Of a stretch of DNA of 64,000 bases, positions 17,752 to 26,108 are shown piece by piece. The position numbers were made by a program, and so were the translations under genes. The notes beneath the pieces are model-generated. The model had not been told where the DNA came from. It saw only the letters and a list, made by a program, of their open reading frames with translations, and searched no databases. The stretch spans positions 38,289 through 102,288 of the forward strand of contig JBFWUS010000007.1 in assembly GCA_050247155.1 (NCBI GenBank), read 5' to 3'. Numbering within the stretch: position 1 is the first letter of the stretch; every line of letters starts with the position of its first letter. This DNA comes from Mesorhizobium_G sp050247155 (GTDB lineage: Bacteria; Pseudomonadota; Alphaproteobacteria; Rhizobiales; Rhizobiaceae).

Positions 17752-18807
17752 TCACGCCTTCGCGAGTGCTGGGCTGAACACCATCAGGCTTAGTATTTCG
17801 AAGAGCATCTGCGCGCCGGCATGCGCGGTATTGGTCGTGGCGTCGTATTGTGGCGCGACCTCCACGACATCGCCGCCCACAAGGTTGACGCCCTTGAAAC
17901 CACGCACCAGTTCCAGCGCTTCGCGGGTCGTCAGGCCACCGATTTCCGGCGTGCCGGTGCCCGGCGCAAACGCCGGATCGAGACTGTCGATATCGAAGGA
18001 AAGATAGGTCGGGCCGTCGCCGACGATCGCTTTTGCTTTCTCGATGATCGCCGGGATGCCTAGTCCGGAAATCTCCTCGGCATGGATCACAGTCATGCCG
18101 GACTCGTAGGAGAATTCCCACAGATATTCCGCCGAGCCACGGATGCCGATCTGCACGACACGGGTCGGATCCAGCACGCCGTCCAGCGCCGCGTTGCGGA
18201 ACGGCCCGCCATGATGGAATTTCGTCAGGTCGTAAGCGCCGCCGGTGTCGCAATGCGCGTCGATATGGATCATGCCGACGGGCTGCTTCTTGCCGACCGC
18301 TTTCAGGATCGGATGGGTGATCGAGTGATCGCCGCCGACCGACAACGGCAGTACGCCAGCCTCGACGATCTGGCCGATGCGCTTTTCGATATCGTCATGC
18401 GACAACTCCAGCCGGTAGCGACTCTGGAAGGCCACATCGCCGATATCCGCGACACGCAGTTCCTGCACCGGCGTGCAGCCGAGAACATGATTGTAGGGAC
18501 CGATGCGCTCGATGGTGCGCAACGCACGCGGGCCGAAGCGTGAGCCGGTGCGGTTGGTGACGCCGAGGTCCATCGGCACGCCGACGATCGCCACCTGGAG
18601 ATTGCCGAAATCGGGATTGTCGTTGTCGACGGGCATATGAGGAGCCGAAAGAAAGGTCGGCATGCCCGCATAGGGCGCGAGACGCGTGCCGCTCTTGTCA
18701 AAGATCTTCTCGGCGACCTTGCGGAAAGTCGGGTCGAACAGCTCGCCGCCATGGCTTTCACCATATTTGGCCTTCAGCGCAGCAAGCTTGGCTTCATTCC
18801 AGGACAT
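17752..18807 (-). CDS. Agmatinase-type ureohydrolase (agmatinase, guanidinobutyrase or guanidinase)
   Basis: This 351-residue arginase-family enzyme starts at the ATG at 18807, which has GAAGG upstream; the ATG at 18867 adds 20 poorly supported residues. The binuclear metal motifs are intact: GGDHS, DAHCD and FDIDSLDP. About 60 residues precede the core, and the loop reads HHGGPFRNA where agmatinases often have HGT. This leaves the substrate open among agmatine, 4-guanidinobutyrate and guanidine. The reaction releases urea. It is the first gene of the minus-strand cluster and diverges from the LysR gene at 19003. Confidence 0.88.
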   Translation of the reverse strand: MSWNEAKLAALKAKYGESHGGELFDPTFRKVAEKIFDKSGTRLAPYAGMPTFLSAPHMPVDNDNPDFGNLQVAIVGVPMDLGVTNRTGSRFGPRALRTIERIGPYNHVLGCTPVQELRVADIGDVAFQSRYRLELSHDDIEKRIGQIVEAGVLPLSVGGDHSITHPILKAVGKKQPVGMIHIDAHCDTGGAYDLTKFHHGGPFRNAALDGVLDPTRVVQIGIRGSAEYLWEFSYESGMTVIHAEEISGLGIPAIIEKAKAIVGDGPTYLSFDIDSLDPAFAPGTGTPEIGGLTTREALELVRGFKGVNLVGGDVVEVAPQYDATTNTAHAGAQMLFEILSLMVFSPALAKA

Positions 18808-18971
18808 GCACGGCCCTTCGCGATTCAAGAAAAAATCAGGACGGAGCGGCGCGCCAAGCGGCGGCAATTACCCGGCTCCCATCCGGCTTGTTCCCTGGGC
18901 CTTTGCGGCCTCTTTCCGATATTGAACGGCAAGCCCGCTGGAAAATCAAATGACATTAATATAGCGTTTCA

Positions 18972-18988
18972 TGTGAGATTTTCTCACA
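18972..18988. promoter_or_regulatory. Perfect palindrome between ureohydrolase and LysR genes
   Basis: TGTGAGATTTTCTCACA is a perfect 7-bp inverted repeat around a 3-base centre. It lies 15 bases before the LysR start codon and about 165 bases before the divergent ureohydrolase start. Position and symmetry suit an autoregulatory LysR operator. No binding data are available. Confidence 0.55.
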
Positions 18989-19002
18989 GAAGGGGTAGTC
19001 CC

Positions 19003-19884
19003 TTGCCCAGCCGCCTGCCGCCGCTCAACCCACTGCGCGCCTTCGAGGCCACGGCGCGCCGTGGTTCGGTGTCGGCCGCCGCGCGCGAGCTCAATGTCAC
19101 GCATGGCGCGATAAGCCATCAGATCCGCGCACTGGAACAATCACTTAACGTGACCCTGTTCGAACGCGGCGGCAAATGGCTGAAACTGACGCCGCAGGGT
19201 GCGCTGTTGATGCCTGTCGTTTCCAATGCCTTTTCCGAGATCGCGGCCGTCAAAGTAGCGATGACGCGACCGGCGACCAGCGGCGAACTCAAGCTGACCT
19301 GCGTGCCGGCGCTGGTGTCGCTCTGGCTCATCCCGCGCCTGCACGAGTTCACAGATCAGTATCCGGACGTCCGGCTGACGCTCATTGCTTCGAACGACCC
19401 TGCCGGCATCTATGCGCCCGAAATCGATCTATGCGTGCTCTACGGCCACGGCAAATGGCAGAATTGCTGGTCAAGGCTTTGGAGCCGCATCGAACTCTTC
19501 CCCGTGGTCAGCCCGACGCTGATGAACAGGCGGCCCGTGCGCTCGGTCCGTGATCTGCGCGATCATGTGCTGCTGCATAGCGACGATGGAGCGGAATGGA
19601 ACACCTGGCTGGCCGCGGCCGACGCAAGCAGCCTTCCGCGTGGCAGGCAATATGTGCTGAGCGACGCACATCTTTCGACGGAGGCGGCGATCCACAGTCA
19701 GGGCGTGGCGCTGGGCGATTCGATCACCTCGGCGCGCATGATCGCGCGCGGCGAACTGGTCGCGCCCTTCGATTTGACGGTGCCGGCCAACGACGCTTTT
19801 TATGTCGCATGCCGAAACGAGGTGCACGCTACACCGATCGTGCGCGTTTTCATCGACTGGCTCTACGCGGCGCTGGAAAGTTGA
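19003..19884 (+). CDS. LysR-family transcriptional regulator, GcvA-like
   Basis: This 293-residue regulator starts at TTG 19003, with AAGGGG about 8 bases upstream. Longer in-frame starts would run back through the intergenic palindrome into the ureohydrolase gene. The winged helix-turn-helix at about residues 6-65 (LNPLRAFEATARRGSVSAAA; THGAISHQIRALEQ) has the LPPLNPLRAFEA opening typical of GcvA-like proteins. A substrate-binding effector domain follows. It probably controls the divergent ureohydrolase/transporter operon. Confidence 0.9.
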   Translation: MPSRLPPLNPLRAFEATARRGSVSAAARELNVTHGAISHQIRALEQSLNVTLFERGGKWLKLTPQGALLMPVVSNAFSEIAAVKVAMTRPATSGELKLTCVPALVSLWLIPRLHEFTDQYPDVRLTLIASNDPAGIYAPEIDLCVLYGHGKWQNCWSRLWSRIELFPVVSPTLMNRRPVRSVRDLRDHVLLHSDDGAEWNTWLAAADASSLPRGRQYVLSDAHLSTEAAIHSQGVALGDSITSARMIARGELVAPFDLTVPANDAFYVACRNEVHATPIVRVFIDWLYAALES

Positions 19885-19930
19885 GCGGTAGTCACGAAGC
19901 TCGGCTGGGCATTATGACCGAGCGTGGAAA

Positions 19931-20335
19931 TCAAGACGTGTCGAGGCGTTGCGCCGGGCGGTCGCGCAGGCTGGCGGCATTGAGAGGCCGCTCTTGCGCG
20001 GACCGGGGCAGCGGCTGGTTCATCAGTTCCCAGACCGCACGCTCCTTCAGGATCAACAGCCGGCCGGCGGCCTCAGCCAAGCACAGCAACACAAGGATGG
20101 CTTGGTTGAGATCATCAGGCGACGGCGAAAGATAGGTGCAGGGGGATAGATTGCTTTTTTCCGCCGAAAAGTCGTGCCGCTTCAAGGCTGGCGCTGGCGG
20201 AAAGAAAGTAAGCTGTCCCCGCAGTTCCCGCGACACCAGTCCGGTGCGGATGATGAGCAGGGCCATGACGACGAACATCAGGAAGACGCGCCACCGCGTC
20301 TCCTGTTGCTGTTCGTTCGCCGCCCTAAACTCCAT
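19931..20335 (-). CDS. Small putative membrane protein, unknown function
   Basis: This possible 134-residue protein starts at an ATG at 20335 preceded by GAAGGAAAGG. Residues about 16-37 form one hydrophobic helix (VFLMFVVMALLIIRTGLV). The remainder is soluble, with a leucine-rich patch near 75-100 (AILVLLCLAEAAGRLLILKE). It overlaps no other recognised gene and lies between a LysR gene and a GMC oxidoreductase. I do not recognise a family. It could be a lineage-specific gene or a decayed remnant. Confidence 0.4.
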   Translation of the reverse strand: MEFRAANEQQQETRWRVFLMFVVMALLIIRTGLVSRELRGQLTFFPPAPALKRHDFSAEKSNLSPCTYLSPSPDDLNQAILVLLCLAEAAGRLLILKERAVWELMNQPLPRSAQERPLNAASLRDRPAQRLDTS

Positions 20336-20586
20336 TGCCTTTCCTTCGTGCAAAAATGCAGTCGGAGGCATTATCGCGCGGGTTGAGAGCGCGTTGACAG
20401 ATTCTGTGCGAAAAAGTTCCGCCAGCCTCGCAAGGTATTGAAAAAACTGAGCAAAATTATTCCCTTGCGCAGAATTGGCTGAAATCTGTCCATCAGATCG
20501 GGCTTGGCGGGTCGTCTACACCGGCTTTGTGCTGGTGAGTCCGAAGCTTGAATGCCTGACCTTGCGGGGGAGATTCGAGTGTCCAA

Positions 20587-22206
20587 TCATGCCGCATCTT
20601 GAAGGATGCAACTCGCGCCCTTTTCGGCGATCATCGCCGTCGGTGTGTTCGTATTCCCGGACGTGATCGTCGGCATCACGGAGGCATCGATGACCCGCAG
20701 GCCCGCGATCCCATGGACGCGCAGGCGCTCGTCCACCACGGCGTGCGGATCGCTTGCAAGCCCCATCTTCGCCGTGCCTGTCGGATGAAAGATCGTGGTG
20801 CCTATGTCGCCGGCGGCTTTGGCCAGGGCAACATCGTCGTCACCGACCTGCGGTCCAGGGAGGTATTCTTCCGGTCGATAGGGTGCCAGAGCCGGCTGCC
20901 GCATCAACCGGCGGGTGACGCGAATAGCATCGGCCGCCACCTGCCTGTCCTCGAGCGTGGAGAGATAATTCGGCGCGATCCGGGGCGCAGCATCGAGGGC
21001 GCTCGAGCCGATCCGGATCGTTCCGCGTGAGGTCGGCCGCAGATTGCAGGCGGCGACCGTGATGGCTGGGAAACGGTGTAGCGGATCGCCGAATTTGTCG
21101 AGCGACAGTGGCTGGACGTGGAACTGGATATCGGCTCGATCCTTATCGCCGTTCGAGCGCGTGAAGATGCCGAGTTGCGACGGCGCCATGGTCAGGGGAC
21201 CTCGACGCCCGAACGCATATTCCGCCCCCATCCAGGCGCGCCTGATCAGCGAATGATAGGTCTCGTTCAGGGTGCGGATGCCGTGCATCTTGTAGATGGC
21301 GCGCTGCTGGAGGTGGTCCTGAAGGTTGCGGCCGACGCCCTGCCGATCCAGCGCCACGTCTATGCCGAGCGGTTGGAGCCATTCGGCCGGCCCGATGCCC
21401 GAACGATGCAGGATCTGGATTGAGCCGATCGATCCCGCACACAGGATAACCTCGCCTTTTGCCCGAACCTCGATCGTCTCGCTGCCCTGCTTGAAGCGCA
21501 CGCCGACGGCGCGGCCCTGTTCCAGGAGGAGACGGTCCGCCGTCACGCCGGTTTCGAGGCGCAGATTGGGGCGGGACAGCACGGGTTTCAGGAAACCGCG
21601 CGCCGAGGACCAGCGCCGTCCGCGTTTCTGGTTGACGTGGAAATAGCCGACGCCCTCATTGTCGCCCGTGTTGAAATCCGGCGTCCGGCGAATACCCATC
21701 TGCGTTGCCGCGTCCGCCACCGTGTCGAGGACCTTCCAGGAAATGCGCGGCGCTTCGATGCGCCACCCGCCTCCAGTCCCATGGTGCTCGCTTGCGCCGA
21801 GAAAATGGTCTTCCAGCTTCTTGAACGCCGGCAGGACGTCATCCCACCCCCAGCCAGTCAGGCCGAGCTGACGCCAGTGATTGTAGTCGGCGGCCTGTCC
21901 GCGCATTGAAATCATCGCGTTGATCGCCGACGATCCACCGATGACCTTGCCGCGCGGATAGGCGAGGGTGCGGCCGTTGAGGCCCGGCTCGACCTCCGTC
22001 TTGAACATCCAGTCCGCGCGTGGATTGCCGATCGCGAACAGATAGCCGACCGGAATGTGAAACCAGATCCAGTTGTCTCTGCCGCCTGCTTCGAGGAGCA
22101 GTACGCGTTTGCGAGGATCTGCAGACAGCCGGTTCGCGACGATGCACCCAGCCGTGCCCGCGCCGACAACGACGTAATCAAAATCTCCTTCGAGACGCTG
22201 CGCCAT
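20587..22206 (-). CDS. GMC-family FAD-dependent oxidoreductase (choline-dehydrogenase-like)
   Basis: This 539-residue flavoprotein starts at the ATG at 22206 with GAGAGGA upstream. The FAD-binding motif VVGAGTAGCIVANRL is at the N-terminus, LLLEAGG follows, and the C-terminal GMC signature has the catalytic histidine in IFHPTGTAKMG plus the closing SGNTNTPTAMIAEKGA. Such enzymes oxidise primary alcohols such as choline, polyethylene glycol or aromatic alcohols. No betaine-aldehyde dehydrogenase is adjacent, so choline is not specially supported. It diverges from a LysR gene across a palindrome. Confidence 0.9.
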   Translation of the reverse strand: MAQRLEGDFDYVVVGAGTAGCIVANRLSADPRKRVLLLEAGGRDNWIWFHIPVGYLFAIGNPRADWMFKTEVEPGLNGRTLAYPRGKVIGGSSAINAMISMRGQAADYNHWRQLGLTGWGWDDVLPAFKKLEDHFLGASEHHGTGGGWRIEAPRISWKVLDTVADAATQMGIRRTPDFNTGDNEGVGYFHVNQKRGRRWSSARGFLKPVLSRPNLRLETGVTADRLLLEQGRAVGVRFKQGSETIEVRAKGEVILCAGSIGSIQILHRSGIGPAEWLQPLGIDVALDRQGVGRNLQDHLQQRAIYKMHGIRTLNETYHSLIRRAWMGAEYAFGRRGPLTMAPSQLGIFTRSNGDKDRADIQFHVQPLSLDKFGDPLHRFPAITVAACNLRPTSRGTIRIGSSALDAAPRIAPNYLSTLEDRQVAADAIRVTRRLMRQPALAPYRPEEYLPGPQVGDDDVALAKAAGDIGTTIFHPTGTAKMGLASDPHAVVDERLRVHGIAGLRVIDASVMPTITSGNTNTPTAMIAEKGASCILQDAA

Positions 22207-22283
22207 TTTTCCTCTCTCCCCATGATCGGGAGCGTGTATCGCATTCTGGATTATTGCACTCAATGCCGATAATCTCAGTTTCA

Positions 22284-22301
22284 TTCTGCATTTTTGCAGA
22301 A
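22284..22301. promoter_or_regulatory. Perfect palindrome between GMC oxidoreductase and LysR genes
   Basis: TTCTGCATTTTTGCAGAA is a perfect 7-bp inverted repeat around four T residues. It lies 48 bases before the LysR start at 22349 and 78 bases before the divergent oxidoreductase start at 22206. It has the T-N11-A geometry expected of a LysR-type binding site. Confidence 0.6.
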
Positions 22302-22348
22302 GTGACGAGGGTCAAGGCCTCGCACCAAACTAGCGGATTCCGGCGCCA

Positions 22349-23242
22349 ATGGACTGGGATGATCTTAGAATTTTTCTGCAGCTCTCCCGGACGCGGCAGA
22401 TGACGAATGCGGGCAAAGCCCTGGGATTGGACGATTCCACGGTTGGACGCCGCATAGCCAGGCTCGAGCAGACCCTTGGCGTATCGCTGATCAAGCGAGC
22501 CGGCCGCAGGACAGCAATCACGGAGCAGGGCGAAAAGCTCGCGCAAGCGGTGGAGGAGGTCGAATCCGTCGTCCTGCGCAAGATCGTCGGCCTTGGCGAT
22601 GACCAGATGGAGGCGGCGGGGCGCGTCCGGGTTGGCGCACCCGAAGGCATCGGGGTTGGCTACCTGGCGCAGAAGCTTGCCGAAATGTCGGGCTTGAACG
22701 AGCGCCTCGAAACGGAACTGGTCGCGCTGCCGAGAACCTATTCGCTGGCGACGCGCGAGGTCGACATCGCGATTACCCTGGAACGGCCGAGCGCCGGTCT
22801 GGTCACCATGCAAAAGCTGACCGACTACACCTTGGAACTCTATGGCACCGACCGCTATTTCGAACAGCGCGGAAAGCCGAAAAGGATGGCCGAGCTCGGC
22901 CAACACAGGTTTGCCGGATATATTCCCGAGCTGCTGTTCACGAAGGAGCTGAATTTCTCCAAGCTGAACGAAGGCATCGAAGTCGCTCCCGTGATCCGCA
23001 GCACCAGTGTCATCGCCCAGGTGAACGCCGTTCTTTCCGGGGCGGCGATTGGTGTCCTGCCGCGCTTTCTGGCAGTGACGCATGAAGAGCTGAGACCTGT
23101 GCTCGAAAGCGAGTTCCAGCTTACGCGCAGCTACTGGATTTCCGTGCACGACGACCTGCGGCATCTGCATCGCATCCAGGTCGTCCTCGATGCGATGATC
23201 GCGATGGTGCGCGGTGACCGTTCAAGATTTATTCGACGCTGA
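22349..23242 (+). CDS. LysR-family transcriptional regulator
   Basis: This 297-residue protein has an N-terminal winged helix-turn-helix (WDDLRIFLQLSRTRQMTNAG; DDSTVGRRIARLEQTLGV) at about residues 2-60, then an effector-binding domain. It is transcribed away from the GMC oxidoreductase and probably regulates it. The ribosome binding site before the ATG is weak. The following 169 bases to the MocR gene stop at 23412 hold nothing I can identify. Confidence 0.9.
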   Translation: MDWDDLRIFLQLSRTRQMTNAGKALGLDDSTVGRRIARLEQTLGVSLIKRAGRRTAITEQGEKLAQAVEEVESVVLRKIVGLGDDQMEAAGRVRVGAPEGIGVGYLAQKLAEMSGLNERLETELVALPRTYSLATREVDIAITLERPSAGLVTMQKLTDYTLELYGTDRYFEQRGKPKRMAELGQHRFAGYIPELLFTKELNFSKLNEGIEVAPVIRSTSVIAQVNAVLSGAAIGVLPRFLAVTHEELRPVLESEFQLTRSYWISVHDDLRHLHRIQVVLDAMIAMVRGDRSRFIRR

Positions 23243-23411
23243 CCCAGATCGTCACCGCTATGCAACGCGGTCCGGATCTGAATCACGCCGGCAGGCGCCT
23301 CGCGCGGGTGACACTTGCCGGACGCTGTGCCTTTCCAAACGTCGCATGGCCAACCGTTCGCGCTCCCAAACGCCCACCCTCACTGCGAGTCGCTGGGAGC
23401 CTGATTTTGCA

Positions 23412-24908
23412 TCAGCGATCGATGCGCGCTCGGACCCGAGCAACACCCTCGGCTATGTTGGCGCGCGGGATGGATGAGTAACCCATGCGGAAGTAGCGGC
23501 AGGGGACGTCAGATGTCGGGAAGAACGGCGAACCGGATTCGACGAGCACACCATCCTGCCGCAAAGTGTCAACCAGGACATCGGCGTCAAGCCCCTCCGG
23601 CCCCTCTATCCAAAACGACGTGCCGCCAAAGGCTGACGAGCCGGCGATCGTCAGCCCTTCCCGCTGAAGCGCTTCCGCCATCAGCATATGGCGACCGTGA
23701 TACTCCGCCCGCATCCGGTGCAGCACGGCGTCATAATGGCCGAGCGCCAGAAAATAGGCGGCCGTGCGCTGGAGATGCCCGGGGGGGTGACGCAACATCA
23801 TGGAACGCAGCGCACGCGCCTCGCGGATGAATGGGGCAGGCGCCACCAGATAGCCGAGGCGCAGCCCCGGAAAAAGCGACTTCGAAAAGCTGCCGATATA
23901 GAGGACGCGGCCGGCTTCATCGAAAGCCTTGAGCGCCGGTGAAGGCGGCGCAAGAAAGCTGATCTCGAACTCGTAGTCGTCTTCGATGATGATGAAATCC
24001 TTCTCGGCGGCCGCCTGCAGAAGCTTTGCGCGGCGGTCGACCGGCATGGTCGCGCCGGTCGGCGAGTGATGACTTGGCGTCACGACGACGGCGTCGACCC
24101 GCGCCGGCAAGGCATCCGGAGGCAGGCCGTCGCCATCGACGTCGATCGCCGCGACGCGCGCACCGCTCAGCGCCAGCGATGCGCTGATGTCCGGGTGGCA
24201 GGGGTTTTCGCAGACGGCGGTCGAGCCCTCGCCCAAAATCAGCCGAGTCACGATCCAAAGCGCATTCTGAGCACCGACCGTCACCAGAATTTCATCAGGG
24301 TTGGCGTGGATGCCGCGCCGCGGCAAGGTGTGGGTGGAGATGTAGTCGACCAGCCTGACATCGTCGGCCGCGGCGAAATCGCTGGCCATCAGGATGAAGT
24401 CTTCCCGCGCCAGCGCGCGTCGAGCGCAATCCCGCCAAGCGTTGAGGTCGAATAGCGTTGGGTCCATCTGGCCATAGAGGAACGGATAGGGATATCGACG
24501 CCAGTCGAGAGGCTTGGGGATCTGCCTGACCACCCCGAAGTCGAGCTTCACCTTGCGCGCCCAGTCGACCACGCCGGCGCCGACGACAGGCCGGCTGCTG
24601 GCAAGCGCGCGCTCCGGCGGATTGTCGACGATACGATAGGAGCTGCGGGTTGCGGCTTCCACATACCCTTGCGAGACGAGTTCCTGATAGGCAAGCGTCA
24701 CCGTGATGCGGGAAATGCCCAGATAGTCGGCGAGGCGGCGTGTCGATGGCAGGTGCGCGCCCGGCCGGATACGACCCGCAAGGACGGCCGACACCACAGT
24801 CTCGCGCAACTGCGCCTGAAGCCCCAGACCGCGCTCGCGATCGATGAAGAAGATTGTCTCGGAAACGTTGGTGCGCACGGCCGTCAGCCTGATTTCATCT
24901 GGAGTCAT
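23412..24908 (-). CDS. tauR: MocR-type regulator (GntR helix-turn-helix plus aminotransferase domain), likely TauR
   Basis: This 498-residue fusion has a GntR winged helix-turn-helix at about residues 26-95 (HLPSTRRLADYLGISRITVT) and a fold-type-I aminotransferase domain. The PLP lysine is K343 in GSFSKSLFPG. MocR proteins bind PLP or aldimines as sensors. TauR of Rhodobacter capsulatus is a MocR activator of taurine genes. The divergent position 92 bases before tauA supports the same job here. GGGAG precedes the ATG at 24908. Confidence 0.85.
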   Translation of the reverse strand: MTPDEIRLTAVRTNVSETIFFIDRERGLGLQAQLRETVVSAVLAGRIRPGAHLPSTRRLADYLGISRITVTLAYQELVSQGYVEAATRSSYRIVDNPPERALASSRPVVGAGVVDWARKVKLDFGVVRQIPKPLDWRRYPYPFLYGQMDPTLFDLNAWRDCARRALAREDFILMASDFAAADDVRLVDYISTHTLPRRGIHANPDEILVTVGAQNALWIVTRLILGEGSTAVCENPCHPDISASLALSGARVAAIDVDGDGLPPDALPARVDAVVVTPSHHSPTGATMPVDRRAKLLQAAAEKDFIIIEDDYEFEISFLAPPSPALKAFDEAGRVLYIGSFSKSLFPGLRLGYLVAPAPFIREARALRSMMLRHPPGHLQRTAAYFLALGHYDAVLHRMRAEYHGRHMLMAEALQREGLTIAGSSAFGGTSFWIEGPEGLDADVLVDTLRQDGVLVESGSPFFPTSDVPCRYFRMGYSSIPRANIAEGVARVRARIDR

Positions 24909-24930
24909 TCAACTCCCAAGCTGGATATAA
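24899..24930. promoter_or_regulatory. Candidate TauR direct repeats
   Basis: CTGGAGTCAT (24899-24908) and CTGGATATAA (24921-24930) share a CTGGA head in direct orientation, 22 bases apart, between the MocR gene and tauA. From memory, TauR boxes in Rhodobacter are direct repeats beginning CTGGAC and ending TAA, so these are plausible half-sites. The first overlaps the tauR start codon. Confidence 0.4.
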
Positions 24931-25000
24931 GGCAATTCTGCGCCCCGACTTATTCAATCAGCAACAAGACCAAGTGAATGGCAAATCGGACGGAGGAACG

Positions 25001-26020
25001 ATGATACACTTCAAGCACATCAAACGCATGGCAGCGACCGCGAGCATGATTGCGGGCCTGCTTTCATCCGGCATCGCCTATGCCGAAACCAGCCTCGTCG
25101 TCGGCTACCAGCAGATCGTCGGTCCGTTCGTCGCGGCCATCGCAGACGGCAGCCTTGACGCCGCCGCCAAGGAAGCGGGCTACACGATCGACTGGCGGCA
25201 ATTCAGTTCCGCCGGCGACATCACCACCGCGCTTGCGTCGGGCGACGTGCCGATCGGCGTGATCGGCTCGACGGGAGCGGCCGCTGCTGCGACACGCGGC
25301 GTCGACCTCCAGGTGTTCTGGATCCTCGACAATATCGGCAAGTCCGAAGCGCTGGTTGCGCGGGAAGGATCCGGCATCGCAAGCCCCGCCGACCTGAAGG
25401 GCAAGAAAGTCGCCGTACCTTTCGTCTCGACCTCGCATTTCCATCTGCTGGTCGGCATGAACCAGGTCTGGAAGATCGATCCGACCGAGGTCGAAATCCT
25501 CAACCTGAAGCCACCGCAGATCGTTGCCGCCTGGACGCGTGGCGACATCGATGCCGCTTATGTCTGGCCGCCGGCTCTTTCCGAAATCCTCAAGACCGGC
25601 AAGGTCATTTCGGACTCCGAGGTTATCGGCGCCGCGAGCGTGCCGACATTCGACGGCCTTGTGGTGGCGACCGATTGGGCCGCGGAACACCCGCAACTGA
25701 TGGAAGCCTTCACCAAGGCGCTGGGAAAATCCTACGCCGACTACAACGCCAACAAGGCGGCCTGGACGGCGGATTCGCCCCAGGTGCAGAGCATCGTCAA
25801 GCTGATCGGCGGCGACGGTCCCAGCACCGTAGAAGCGTTGGGCCTACTCTCCTTCCCCAACGCCGATGAACAGGCCTCCGCGACCTGGTTAGGCGGCGGC
25901 GTCACGAAGGCGTTGGCAGAGAGCGCGAAGTTCCTGAAGGAGCAGAAGCAGATCGACTCGGCCCTGGACGACTACGCTCCATTCGTCAACGCGACCTTCG
26001 CGCAGTCGGCCGCAAAATAA
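25001..26020 (+). CDS. tauA: Taurine ABC transporter substrate-binding protein TauA
   Basis: This 339-residue protein has a signal peptide ending near SGIAYA and then ETSLVVGYQQIVGPF. It is a SsuA/TauA-type binding protein (SAGDITTALASGDVPIGVIGS). CGGAGGA precedes the ATG at 25001, so I reject the in-frame GTG/ATG at 24974. The following TauBC, TauXY-type enzymes and Xsc make taurine the expected ligand. Confidence 0.92.
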   Translation: MIHFKHIKRMAATASMIAGLLSSGIAYAETSLVVGYQQIVGPFVAAIADGSLDAAAKEAGYTIDWRQFSSAGDITTALASGDVPIGVIGSTGAAAAATRGVDLQVFWILDNIGKSEALVAREGSGIASPADLKGKKVAVPFVSTSHFHLLVGMNQVWKIDPTEVEILNLKPPQIVAAWTRGDIDAAYVWPPALSEILKTGKVISDSEVIGAASVPTFDGLVVATDWAAEHPQLMEAFTKALGKSYADYNANKAAWTADSPQVQSIVKLIGGDGPSTVEALGLLSFPNADEQASATWLGGGVTKALAESAKFLKEQKQIDSALDDYAPFVNATFAQSAAK

Positions 26021-26108
26021 TCCGCCGGGCTTGGTCCGACCGGCCGCGATCGGCGGCCGGCGGACGTCGCCTTCAGATCAGCAGGACCGAGTACGGGAGG
26101 CTTTCCGC

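Noticed and set aside
22178..23170. Minus-strand ORF of 330 codons opposite a LysR gene
   Set aside because: The plus-strand LysR protein has a clear helix-turn-helix and effector domain. The antisense product has none.
23243..23411. Gap between convergent LysR and MocR genes
   Set aside because: I looked for hairpins, small ORFs and RNA genes and saw nothing that stands out.
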